Positions 1 through 5,442 of a stretch of 6,051 bases of DNA are shown one piece after another. Positions within the stretch are counted from its first letter, which is position 1. Each line of letters opens with the position of its first letter. The notes beneath the pieces are model-generated. The model was not told the origin of the DNA and did not search any database. It was given only the letters and a program-made list of their open reading frames with translations. This stretch comes from Candidatus Omnitrophota bacterium (lineage in GTDB: Bacteria; Omnitrophota; Gorgyraeia; JABMQH01), in NCBI GenBank assembly GCA_026387595.1, contig JAPLLL010000120.1, positions 1-6,051 of the forward strand. Reading direction: 5' to 3'. The position numbers and the translations under genes were made by a program.

Positions 1-68
1 AAAGGGTATCTTGCAGGAAATTAGGTCCGGATTTTTTAATCGAAGGATATCCATGTTTACAGGCATAA
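1..68 (+). CDS. ribD: RibD C-terminus (pyrimidine deaminase/reductase), 3' end only
   Basis: Seen: the third forward frame is open from the window edge to a TAA at 66-68 and encodes a tail containing 'LGPDFLIEGY'. Known: the reductase domain of RibD commonly ends in a pattern like G-x-D-x-L-I-E-G-Y, and ribD usually sits directly before ribE. RibD is the cytoplasmic bifunctional enzyme that deaminates and then reduces the pyrimidine intermediate made from GTP in riboflavin synthesis. Its stop lies 16 nt inside ribE, which implies translational coupling. Only about 21 residues are visible, so the call rests on this short motif and the neighbour. The competing in-frame extension of ribE in another frame is less likely. 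Confidence 0.75.
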   Translation, partial: RVSCRKLGPDFLIEGYPCLQA

Positions 69-673
69 TCGAATCATTAGGTAAGGTCGAGGCCGCGGAG
101 AAAAAGTTGGGCGGCCTAAAACTGCGCATAAGTTCAAACGTATTTGCCGATCAAAAAATAGGTGATAGCATTTCCGTGAACGGCGTATGCCTAACAATAT
201 CAGGGCTTAAAAAAGAGACAGCAGAATTTGATGTAATGGGAGAGACGCTTGATAGATCAAGCCTTAGCAGGCTTAAAAAAGGGGAATCCGTAAATCTGGA
301 AAGGGCGCTAAGGGCAGGAGACAGGCTGGGCGGCCATTTTGTAACAGGCCATATTGATTGTACCGCGCGGATTATTGCTAAAGTCGAAGGAACAGCAGGC
401 AGTTTTTTTAAGATTGAATTACCTAAAGAATACAGCAGTTTTGTTGTACAAAAGGGCTCTGTTTCTGCGGAAGGGGTGAGCCTGACCATCAGCGACGTCG
501 GAACCGATTACTTTAAAGTTGATCTGATACCGCATACACTTAAGGCGACAATTCTAGGGCGCAAGAGAATGTCGGATATCGTGAATATCGAATTCGATAT
601 ACTTGGAAAATATTCACGACCCAAGAAAAATAGCATTACTGAAGAATACTTGCGTGAAAAAGGATTTTGTTAA
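53..673 (+). CDS. ribE: riboflavin synthase, alpha subunit
   Basis: This is the cytoplasmic enzyme for the last step of riboflavin synthesis: dismutation of two 6,7-dimethyl-8-ribityllumazine molecules to riboflavin plus the pyrimidine precursor. The 206-residue product has the usual family length and the diagnostic N-terminus MFTGIIE. Two tandem lumazine-binding barrels are visible. The first has 'SVNGVCLTIS' (residues 41-50, conserved Cys45) and the second has the matching 'SAEGVSLTIS' (138-147). Between them lies GGHFVTGHID (93-102), and the C-terminal domain ends with an 'FDILGKY' element. The ATG at 53 is chosen over a TTG 42 nt upstream because the family begins at MFTG and because GAAGGA (42-47) is a well-spaced ribosome-binding site. 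It overlaps ribD. The symbol ribC is used for the same gene in some species. No ribBA or ribH follows. Confidence 0.96.
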   Translation: MFTGIIESLGKVEAAEKKLGGLKLRISSNVFADQKIGDSISVNGVCLTISGLKKETAEFDVMGETLDRSSLSRLKKGESVNLERALRAGDRLGGHFVTGHIDCTARIIAKVEGTAGSFFKIELPKEYSSFVVQKGSVSAEGVSLTISDVGTDYFKVDLIPHTLKATILGRKRMSDIVNIEFDILGKYSRPKKNSITEEYLREKGFC

Positions 674-698
674 ATTAAAAAAAGTTAGGTATATAAAC

Positions 699-732
699 TT
701 GCATTTTGGTATATAATAGTATACACTATAAT
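699..732 (+). promoter_or_regulatory. AT-rich promoter region before the PilZ gene
   Basis: Two perfect TATAAT hexamers lie at 712-717 and 727-732. For the second, a 17-nt spacer leads back to a poor -35 candidate (TTTTGG, 704-709). A TTGCAT at 699-704 is closer to consensus but is spaced 22 nt from the second hexamer and only 7 nt from the first. A start of transcription near 739 would give a short leader and would exclude the TTG at 732 as start codon. A 5-bp inverted repeat (ATAGT/ACTAT, 716-729) overlaps the second -10. No terminator hairpin is visible after ribE, so read-through from ribE is also possible. Confidence 0.45.
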
Positions 733-761
733 TGAGGAAAGAGAGCAGCGGAAAGGCAAAC

Positions 762-1154
762 ATGAAAAACCGCAGGCGATTTGAAAGATATGAATGTCTT
801 GTGGAGATTAGATATAAATCCGCTGACGGGAAGATAGAGGGTTATAGTTTTTCAAAGGACCTGAGCAGGGGCGGCATATGCCTGCCGTTAGATACTCATA
901 TCTCCCCGTATACACGGCTTGAAATAGTCATTGATCTGCCGTCGGAAGGGAAACGAATAATCGCCTCCGGCATTGTAGTATGGTCGCATAAGAACACCTG
1001 CCACTGGGAGCCGCTATACAGCGCAGGCCTGAAGTTTGAACGCATGGATCCTGTTTCAGCGGAGAATTTGATCAGTTTTGCAAGTAACCACCGTTGGCAG
1101 AAAACGGATTTTGAGCAGCGCTTGGAGCATAATCAGGTGCCGTTAGTTTCGTAA
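762..1154 (+). CDS. PilZ domain protein (c-di-GMP receptor)
   Basis: The product is a 130-residue, probably cytoplasmic, single PilZ domain. Seen: the N-terminal R-R-x-x-x-R motif (R4, R5, R9) and the D-x-S-x-x-G motif (D33, S35, G38), followed by alternating beta-strand pattern ending in 'AGLKFERM'. Known: in PilZ proteins these two motifs grip an intercalated cyclic-di-GMP dimer, and stand-alone PilZ proteins pass the signal to motility, polysaccharide or adhesion partners. With both motifs intact, ligand binding is likely, but the partner is unknown. The ATG at 762 is chosen over the TTG at 732 because AAGG (753-756) lies 5 nt upstream and because the TTG overlaps a probable -10 box. The C-terminal 25 residues after the domain are polar and unassigned. 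The next gene has a leader with features that recall a c-di-GMP riboswitch. Confidence 0.9.
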   Translation: MKNRRRFERYECLVEIRYKSADGKIEGYSFSKDLSRGGICLPLDTHISPYTRLEIVIDLPSEGKRIIASGIVVWSHKNTCHWEPLYSAGLKFERMDPVSAENLISFASNHRWQKTDFEQRLEHNQVPLVS

Positions 1155-1189
1155 GGCGCTTATTTTTTTGTTTTGTTATTAAAGCATTT

Positions 1190-1271
1190 TAAAAAGTACA
1201 GGTGAAACCTCGGAGAAGGACGCAAAAGCGTTCAATGACTGCGTATCTCGGGCGAGGTGCGCGGTTTTTTT
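1190..1271 (+). promoter_or_regulatory. structured 5' leader, possible riboswitch/attenuator (GEMM-like core)
   Basis: Seen: two mutually exclusive folds. One is the terminator hairpin at 1239-1264. The other pairs ACCTCG (1207-1212) with CGAGGT (1253-1258), GAGA (1213-1216) with TCTC (1246-1249) and ACGCA (1220-1224) with TGCGT (1240-1244), and would consume the left half and loop of the terminator. A local hairpin, GGACGC/GCGTTC with an AAAA loop (1218-1233), is also possible. The stretch has an 'AGG..GAAACC' block and a 'GGACGCAAA' block, which recall the conserved core of the c-di-GMP-I (GEMM) aptamer. The second GEMM helix with its tetraloop receptor is not recognisable, so identity is uncertain. 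It could be another riboswitch, a protein-controlled attenuator, or simply the terminator of the PilZ transcript. Confidence 0.5.
1239..1271 (+). terminator. Rho-independent terminator in the intergenic leader
   Basis: Eleven consecutive base pairs (1239-1249 with 1254-1264, including three G-T wobbles) enclose a GGGC loop and are followed at once by seven T (1265-1271). It lies 85 nt after the PilZ stop and 23 nt before the next ATG. It could end the PilZ transcript, act as a conditional terminator for the downstream gene, or both. Confidence 0.8.
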
Positions 1272-1294
1272 AACGACGAAATTTAAAAACTTAT

Positions 1295-2962
1295 ATGAAG
1301 CATAAACTGACAAAATTAGTATCAATTTTAGTCGTATTGGCGTTCCTGCAACAGGGCGTGTTGCAGGCAACGCCGGATTTTTGTTGTCTGCGGCCTGTTT
1401 CGCTTGACGAACGGAAAGTAGCCACGGAAAACGCAAAGGCGTTCCTTGGCCAGTTACGGGAAGAACCCCTGCTTGCCGGCGTTCTCTTCAACCAAATAAA
1501 AAGTGAGGTAGAAAGAATAACCGGCATATTCCGGGAAGTTTATAACGCCAAAAATACCAGGCAAAATCCCACGATGGTCTCAAAGGCGCTTTTCGAAAAA
1601 GTTTCCCAAAGGACCGCGCGCCATATCGTGAAGATGCTCCCGGGTTATAAGGCAGATGAACAGCTTCTAAGGGCCCTGGCGGATCTTTTAATAGCAGATA
1701 TGTCTGTTTGCAGAAAAAATCTCAGGCTGACCGAAAAACAGATATACATTACGGTTTTAAAACTTTCTCCCGAACAGATCAGGGGCCTTATCAAAAAATA
1801 CCCGCGTCTTATTTTGAACAGGGCCTTTGAAACAAATCATCCCATGACCACTGCAAAGGCATACAGCGATAGTTACGCGACAGTATTGAAGCACATGCTC
1901 TCAAAAGGCGAAGAGGTGTCGAATGCCCGGAGTTTTGCAAGTAAGGCGTTTTATGCCAGTGAGCCTATCGCAAAAGCAGAGCAGCATCTAGCAGCCTATA
2001 AGGACATAGTCAAATATGTAGAACAAGAAGGCCAGCCGGAGATCGCAAGAACAATAGCCTCGCAGTCTTATGCCCGCAGCAAACCCATGGAAAAAGCAAA
2101 AAGCATGCTCCACGCCTATAACGATCTTTTGTTATATTTAAACCAAGAAAGGGAAGGCGAACCTCCGGAGGAACGGCAGATGAGGTCAGATGTGGCGGGG
2201 GTTATTGCCTCGGCGGCATTTACGGCTTCCGAGGGCATGGCGCGGGAGCTTGCGGACAAATATTGGGCTAACTATTTATGGATATATAGAGAGATCAAAT
2301 CCAAAGGCGGGAGCGAGATCGCCAGGCTGATCGCATCCCACGCTTTTCATACTAAAAACTATAAACGGTCGGCCAAAAAGTATTACGAAAACTATGAGAA
2401 AGTTATCGTTAAGCTCGAATCAATGGGCCATGGGGATATCGCAGGATTTGTAGCCGGTATTGTCTTTACAAGCGCTAAACCGATAACAGATGCCGTAATT
2501 AAATGCAGGGCCTATAACGAAGTTATAGAGCACCTTCTTGCCAAGGGGTTTGAAAACTCGAAAAGGCTTGCCGAGTACGCGATCAGGTCCCCGTTTCCGC
2601 TGAAAGAAGCGGATATCCTGGCTGACCGGTATCATGCGATAAAACAACACCTGGAAACAAGAAAACCCGGCGAACCCGAGGATATCTGGCAGAGGCGCAA
2701 AGAGATCGCAACCAGTCTTGCGATCGCCGCGGTTGTGACCAAGAAAGGTTATCTCGAACTGGCGGATACTTATTTTGCGCGATATGAAGAGATACGAACA
2801 TATGTGGAAAATCTGGGGTATCCAGGCATTGCCAGATGGATCGCAACGCTGTGTTTTATTTCGCCTGATTATAAAGCAATGGCAATAAGAAAGCTGAAAG
2901 AATGTGTGCCTGAGCAGCAGTTAGTCGCTCAAATTAAAAAGTTATTGGAAGCGCAGATCTAA
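1295..2962 (+). CDS. exported alpha-helical repeat protein, family not recognised
   Basis: The product has 555 residues. A Sec signal peptide is clear: basic n-region (residues 1-7), hydrophobic core (8-18) and a likely cleavage after LQA (about residue 25). The mature protein starts near a C-C-L-R-P-V motif (30-35). That is not a standard lipobox, because no small residue precedes the Cys and the spacing is wrong. Residues 40-165 look all-helical and contain no motif I know. From about 170 to 550 there are nine repeats of roughly 40 residues with the pattern I-A-x-x-I-A-x-x-x-F at the start, a conserved Tyr near position 26, and G-x-x-[ED] at the end, suggesting an alpha-solenoid. It is not a canonical TPR. 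No enzyme motif is visible, so a binding or scaffold role outside the cytoplasmic membrane is inferred. No Shine-Dalgarno sequence precedes the ATG. The start is supported by the signal peptide. Confidence 0.85.
   Translation: MKHKLTKLVSILVVLAFLQQGVLQATPDFCCLRPVSLDERKVATENAKAFLGQLREEPLLAGVLFNQIKSEVERITGIFREVYNAKNTRQNPTMVSKALFEKVSQRTARHIVKMLPGYKADEQLLRALADLLIADMSVCRKNLRLTEKQIYITVLKLSPEQIRGLIKKYPRLILNRAFETNHPMTTAKAYSDSYATVLKHMLSKGEEVSNARSFASKAFYASEPIAKAEQHLAAYKDIVKYVEQEGQPEIARTIASQSYARSKPMEKAKSMLHAYNDLLLYLNQEREGEPPEERQMRSDVAGVIASAAFTASEGMARELADKYWANYLWIYREIKSKGGSEIARLIASHAFHTKNYKRSAKKYYENYEKVIVKLESMGHGDIAGFVAGIVFTSAKPITDAVIKCRAYNEVIEHLLAKGFENSKRLAEYAIRSPFPLKEADILADRYHAIKQHLETRKPGEPEDIWQRRKEIATSLAIAAVVTKKGYLELADTYFARYEEIRTYVENLGYPGIARWIATLCFISPDYKAMAIRKLKECVPEQQLVAQIKKLLEAQI
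1802..2944 (+). repeat. nine tandem ~40-residue protein repeats within the exported protein
   Basis: Approximate residue limits are 170-209, 210-249, 250-299, 300-341, 342-381, 382-421, 422-470, 471-511 and 512-550. The clearest units begin IARTIASQSYA (250), VAGVIASAAFTAS (300), IARLIASHAFHT (342) and IARWIATLCFIS (512). Units one, six and seven are more divergent. The third and seventh units are about 10 residues longer, with a Pro/Glu-rich insertion before the next unit. The repeats are recognisable only in protein; I see no near-identical DNA repeats, so the duplication is old. Confidence 0.75.
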
Positions 2963-2969
2963 CGCCGTG

Positions 2970-3039
2970 GCCTTTTTCCTCCGAGGTTTAAGGCAGCGGC
3001 TGCCCCCGCCCATTGGTAAACTAATGGGCGGGGGGGGGG
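2970..3039. terminator. GC-rich hairpins between convergent genes, with a G10 run
   Basis: The 78-nt gap between the two convergent genes holds a 14-bp hairpin (3003-3016 with 3021-3034, TAAA loop, one G-T pair) plus smaller inverted repeats: GGCAGC/GCTGCC around 2998 and GCCTT/AAGGC enclosing CCTC/GAGG (2970-2994). A bidirectional terminator is the natural reading for this layout. However, on the + strand five unpaired G separate the stem from TTTATT, and on the - strand no T tract follows the stem, so it is not a textbook intrinsic terminator. Confidence 0.45.
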
Positions 3040-3040
3040 T

Positions 3041-4372
3041 TTATTCTTCCGAATGGTACGGCAGCGTATCCATGCTTGAGTACCTTTGCAAACCCTCAAT
3101 AGCGCTTTTTGCAAGATTTCCGATTTTAGTGTCCGGGTTTATTGCAATAACTTTTTTAAATTCCGCATACGCCATGGATTTTTTATTAAGATAGGCATAG
3201 CTTAGGGCAAGGTTATAATGGGCCTCCTGGTCATCCGGCGCAAGTTCCAGTAATTCTTTGCTTTCCTTGATCGCCGTTCTGTAATCCCTGAGTATCTCAT
3301 GATGGATATAGACCATGGTGTGCAGAGCGGCGATAAGCACGCTTTTTGCGTTCTTGTCGATTTCCAATAGTTCCTGTGCCTTGGCCCGGAATTTTTCTAT
3401 TTCAACTATGGCGGCCTGCGTGTTTTTTCGCTTTAAAAGATAAATCCTGCCCAAATAGTAATAGGGCGTGGGATAGTCAGGGTTTCGCTTTATAGCGGTC
3501 TTGTAAAGGGCTTCAGCCTGTTTCCAGTTCCCTGATTCCTCAAGCGCAATGCCCATGTAGGTGATAGCGGTTACGTCTGCAGGATTCATCGCAGCCCGTT
3601 TTTTGCACAGGGATACGATCTCCTGGTACCGGCCCTCATCCATAAGTTTCTGGATATCTTCGAGCGCAGTCGGCATTTTACGCATGAGCCTTTTCAAATA
3701 TTCTATCCTATCCTTCTTATCTACCAGCCTGGCCCGTTTGAACAGCCGTATCGCCTCGGAGTAACATTTCCTGGCCTCATCGTAAATGCCCACCCCTGCG
3801 TATATATCGCCGAGTCTTTGGCGGAAAAACGGATTATCAGGATCCGCCTCATTAACTTTTTTATAATTTTTGATAGCCTCTTCGTAGAGCATACCGGAGT
3901 AATTTATATCGCCCAGATACAGCCTGGCTTCCAGATTCAGCGGGTCCTGCGATATGACATAATCAAAATGGGGCGCCACAATAGCGACATAACTTTCCTT
4001 TTCCAGGAGTTGTTTTCCCAGGATAAGGTGGCTGTCTTTTAATTTCTCCCTTATGGCAGGTTTGTCGGGATCGGGCGCGCTGCGCAGTCGGTTGTTCAGT
4101 GACTCGATCTCAGCGAGCTGGACGGCGTATTCATCCAGCACGCCCAGTGCATACTTTATAAACCGCTGATATGTCTTTTTTGGCTGTAGCTTCTCGGCCT
4201 CAATGAAATATTTTTTTGCCTCAACATACTGCATCTTTGCGTAAAATTTCAGGCCAAGGCTGATAAAAGTTTCAACGTTGTCCGGCCTTGTTTCATCAGC
4301 CATGGTTATTGCGTGGGATGCCAGCAAAAAGACGGTCATCAACGCAATAATAAAGGAAATACGTTTTAACAT
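3041..4372 (-). CDS. exported tetratricopeptide-repeat (TPR) protein
   Basis: The product has 443 residues. An N-terminal signal peptide (basic MLKR, hydrophobic 5-18, probable cleavage after TMA at about 25) predicts export to the periplasm or outer surface. TPR-like units are visible at about 32-65, 148-181, 182-215, 236-265, 267-300, 301-334, 348-380 and 382-415. The best are 'LYLGDINYSGMLYEEAIKNY' (151-170) and 'AHYNLALSYAYLNKKSMAYA' (384-403), each followed by a D/N-P element. Residues 66-145 are helical and charged without a clear TPR. TPR solenoids bind protein partners; no catalytic motif is seen and the partner is unknown. It starts 1 nt after the stop of the upstream membrane protease gene, with a GGGG 7 nt before the ATG, so the two are surely co-transcribed and probably translationally coupled. 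Confidence 0.92.
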   Translation of the reverse strand: MLKRISFIIALMTVFLLASHAITMADETRPDNVETFISLGLKFYAKMQYVEAKKYFIEAEKLQPKKTYQRFIKYALGVLDEYAVQLAEIESLNNRLRSAPDPDKPAIREKLKDSHLILGKQLLEKESYVAIVAPHFDYVISQDPLNLEARLYLGDINYSGMLYEEAIKNYKKVNEADPDNPFFRQRLGDIYAGVGIYDEARKCYSEAIRLFKRARLVDKKDRIEYLKRLMRKMPTALEDIQKLMDEGRYQEIVSLCKKRAAMNPADVTAITYMGIALEESGNWKQAEALYKTAIKRNPDYPTPYYYLGRIYLLKRKNTQAAIVEIEKFRAKAQELLEIDKNAKSVLIAALHTMVYIHHEILRDYRTAIKESKELLELAPDDQEAHYNLALSYAYLNKKSMAYAEFKKVIAINPDTKIGNLAKSAIEGLQRYSSMDTLPYHSEE

Positions 4373-4373
4373 T

Positions 4374-5231
4374 TTAGTACCCCATTGCCAGGAATTTTAA
4401 GAATCCGACAAGCACGATGGTCCCGTTATATACCGCGTGAAGCAATATTGCCGCCAGCGTGGACTTAGTGACTGCGCGCGCCAGCGTCAGGAAAATGCCG
4501 CCGATAAAAATGCTGAAAAGTATAAAAAGATGGTCCTTGCACTGCGGGATATGCACTGCCATAAATAACAACGAGGTGATCAATACCGCCCATTGCAGGC
4601 CCAGCTTTTTATTAAGGCCCGGATACATGAACCCCCTGAAGAATATTTCCTCCGAAAACGGGGCTATGATGACCAATGAGACCAGGGTGATGATATTTCC
4701 TATGACCGAAGACTCCTTAAAAAACAGATATATAGGCAGATTGGGGGAGAGCGGGTCAATGTCGCTTATTAGCCTTATAGCTGCCGAGAAAACAAAAAAT
4801 GCGAAAAGCATCCATGCCCATTCCTTTTTAAAAGGGATATCCAGTTTCAGGTCCCGGACGAACCGGTTCCTGTGAAATTTTAATATGGCCCATATGATCC
4901 CTATAGCCGATATTTTAAGGATAAAAGTGCTTGTAAATACATACAGGTGGAATTGCAGGGCAGGCTCTTTTGTGAGAATGAAATACCTGCGCTTCAGAAA
5001 ATCAATGGCCCCGCCGGCAACCTCGAAATGTCCGAGGGCAAAGCTTGCGCTGAATACAAAAAGCCATAAAACAAGGACTTCGGCGATCGACCAGGCCGGG
5101 TAACCCGGCTCAAGATCGATCTTTCTGAATTTGAGCCGCTTTACTGTTTTAGGCGCTAGCGGCCGCCTGCAGAACATGCATCGTATCGCGCTTTCCGGTA
5201 TTTCTTTACGGCAATGCGGACAGGTTTTCAT
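4374..5231 (-). CDS. CPBP/CAAX-family intramembrane protease with N-terminal zinc ribbon
   Basis: The product has 285 residues. An N-terminal zinc ribbon is formed by CPHC (C4, C7) and CMFC (C18, C21). About seven hydrophobic segments follow, near 46-67, 93-118, 137-155, 175-192, 212-228, 233-251 and 258-280. The CPBP (Abi, Rce1-like) motifs are complete: E-E-x-x-x-R (E194, E195, R199), F-x-x-x-H (F223, H227) and H-x-x-x-N (H265, N269). Known: such proteins are glutamate-dependent intramembrane proteases or related enzymes, and many bacterial members have no assigned substrate. The start is fixed by the zinc ribbon, which begins at residue 4. No Shine-Dalgarno sequence precedes the ATG. It is the first gene of an operon with the exported TPR protein, which may be its partner or substrate adaptor; that link is inference from position only. 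Confidence 0.93.
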   Translation of the reverse strand: MKTCPHCRKEIPESAIRCMFCRRPLAPKTVKRLKFRKIDLEPGYPAWSIAEVLVLWLFVFSASFALGHFEVAGGAIDFLKRRYFILTKEPALQFHLYVFTSTFILKISAIGIIWAILKFHRNRFVRDLKLDIPFKKEWAWMLFAFFVFSAAIRLISDIDPLSPNLPIYLFFKESSVIGNIITLVSLVIIAPFSEEIFFRGFMYPGLNKKLGLQWAVLITSLLFMAVHIPQCKDHLFILFSIFIGGIFLTLARAVTKSTLAAILLHAVYNGTIVLVGFLKFLAMGY

Positions 5232-5238
5232 TACAAAT

Positions 5239-5267
5239 AAGATATCATATTAGCCGCTGATATTCAA
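5239..5267 (-). promoter_or_regulatory. promoter for the CPBP-TPR operon
   Basis: Reading the - strand, TTGAAT (5267-5262) and TATCTT (5244-5239) are separated by 17 nt, and TG one base before the -10 makes it an extended -10 element. The predicted start of transcription (about 5232) is within a base or two of the ATG at 5231, which fits the absence of a ribosome-binding site. Confidence 0.5.
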
Positions 5268-5275
5268 TGTTCTAT

Positions 5276-5304
5276 TTGACGAACATACGGTTTGATGATA
5301 AACT
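5276..5304 (+). promoter_or_regulatory. promoter for tRNA-Pro and downstream genes
   Basis: TTGACG (5276-5281, 5 of 6 to the -35 consensus), a 17-nt spacer and TAAACT (5299-5304) preceded by TG at 5296-5297 make a good housekeeping sigma promoter with extended -10. Transcription would start near 5311, about 30 nt before the tRNA. It is back to back with the divergent promoter at 5239-5267. Confidence 0.6.
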
Positions 5305-5341
5305 ATTATGACTTAATTATATTATTGCGGTTAACCCGTAT

Positions 5342-5419
5342 CGGGGAGTAGCGCAGCTTGGCTAGCGCGTTTGGTTCGGGACCAAAAGGTCGTGGGTTCA
5401 AATCCCACCTCCCCGACCA
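5342..5419 (+). tRNA. tRNA-Pro, anticodon CGG
   Basis: A complete cloverleaf can be drawn: acceptor CGGGGAG (5342-5348) with CTCCCCG (5409-5415), D stem GCGC/GCGC (5351-5354, 5365-5368), anticodon stem TTTGG/CCAAA (5370-5374, 5382-5386) with loop TTCGGGA and anticodon CGG at 5377-5379. The variable loop is AGGTC, the T stem is GTGGG/CCCAC with loop TTCAAAT, the discriminator is A5416, and the CCA (5417-5419) is encoded. It reads the proline codon CCG. The acylphosphatase start codon lies only 23 nt past the CCA, so the two are probably made as one transcript that tRNA processing then divides. Confidence 0.97.
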
Positions 5420-5442
5420 TTCCTATATTCGATTTCCTTGGC

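Noticed and set aside
11..52. Upstream TTG start for riboflavin synthase
   Set aside because: The family begins at MFTG, a good ribosome-binding site precedes the ATG at 53, and the region codes for the ribD tail in another frame.
732..761. Upstream TTG start for the PilZ protein
   Set aside because: The TTG overlaps a probable -10 box and has no ribosome-binding site; the ATG at 762 does.
1235..1273. Twelve-codon leader peptide ATG...TAA across the terminator
   Set aside because: No ribosome-binding site at a usable distance, and no run of a regulatory amino acid; the reading frame follows from the hairpin sequence.
1382..1387. Lipoprotein signal at the Cys pair of the 555-residue protein
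   Set aside because: The residues before Cys (T-P-D-F) do not fit a lipobox, and a normal signal peptidase I site (L-Q-A) lies just before.
2967..3194. Small + strand open frame spanning the convergent gap
   Set aside because: It runs through the hairpin and G10 run and then antisense to the TPR gene; no ribosome-binding site or domain.
4459..5103. Open frames on the + strand opposite the CPBP protease gene
   Set aside because: They are antisense shadows of a gene with complete family motifs and lack any recognisable domain.
5371..5442. N-terminal extension of the acylphosphatase frame
   Set aside because: These codons lie inside the tRNA-Pro and its short 3' spacer. The translated 'VGSNPTSPT' string is a familiar artefact of reading through a tRNA.
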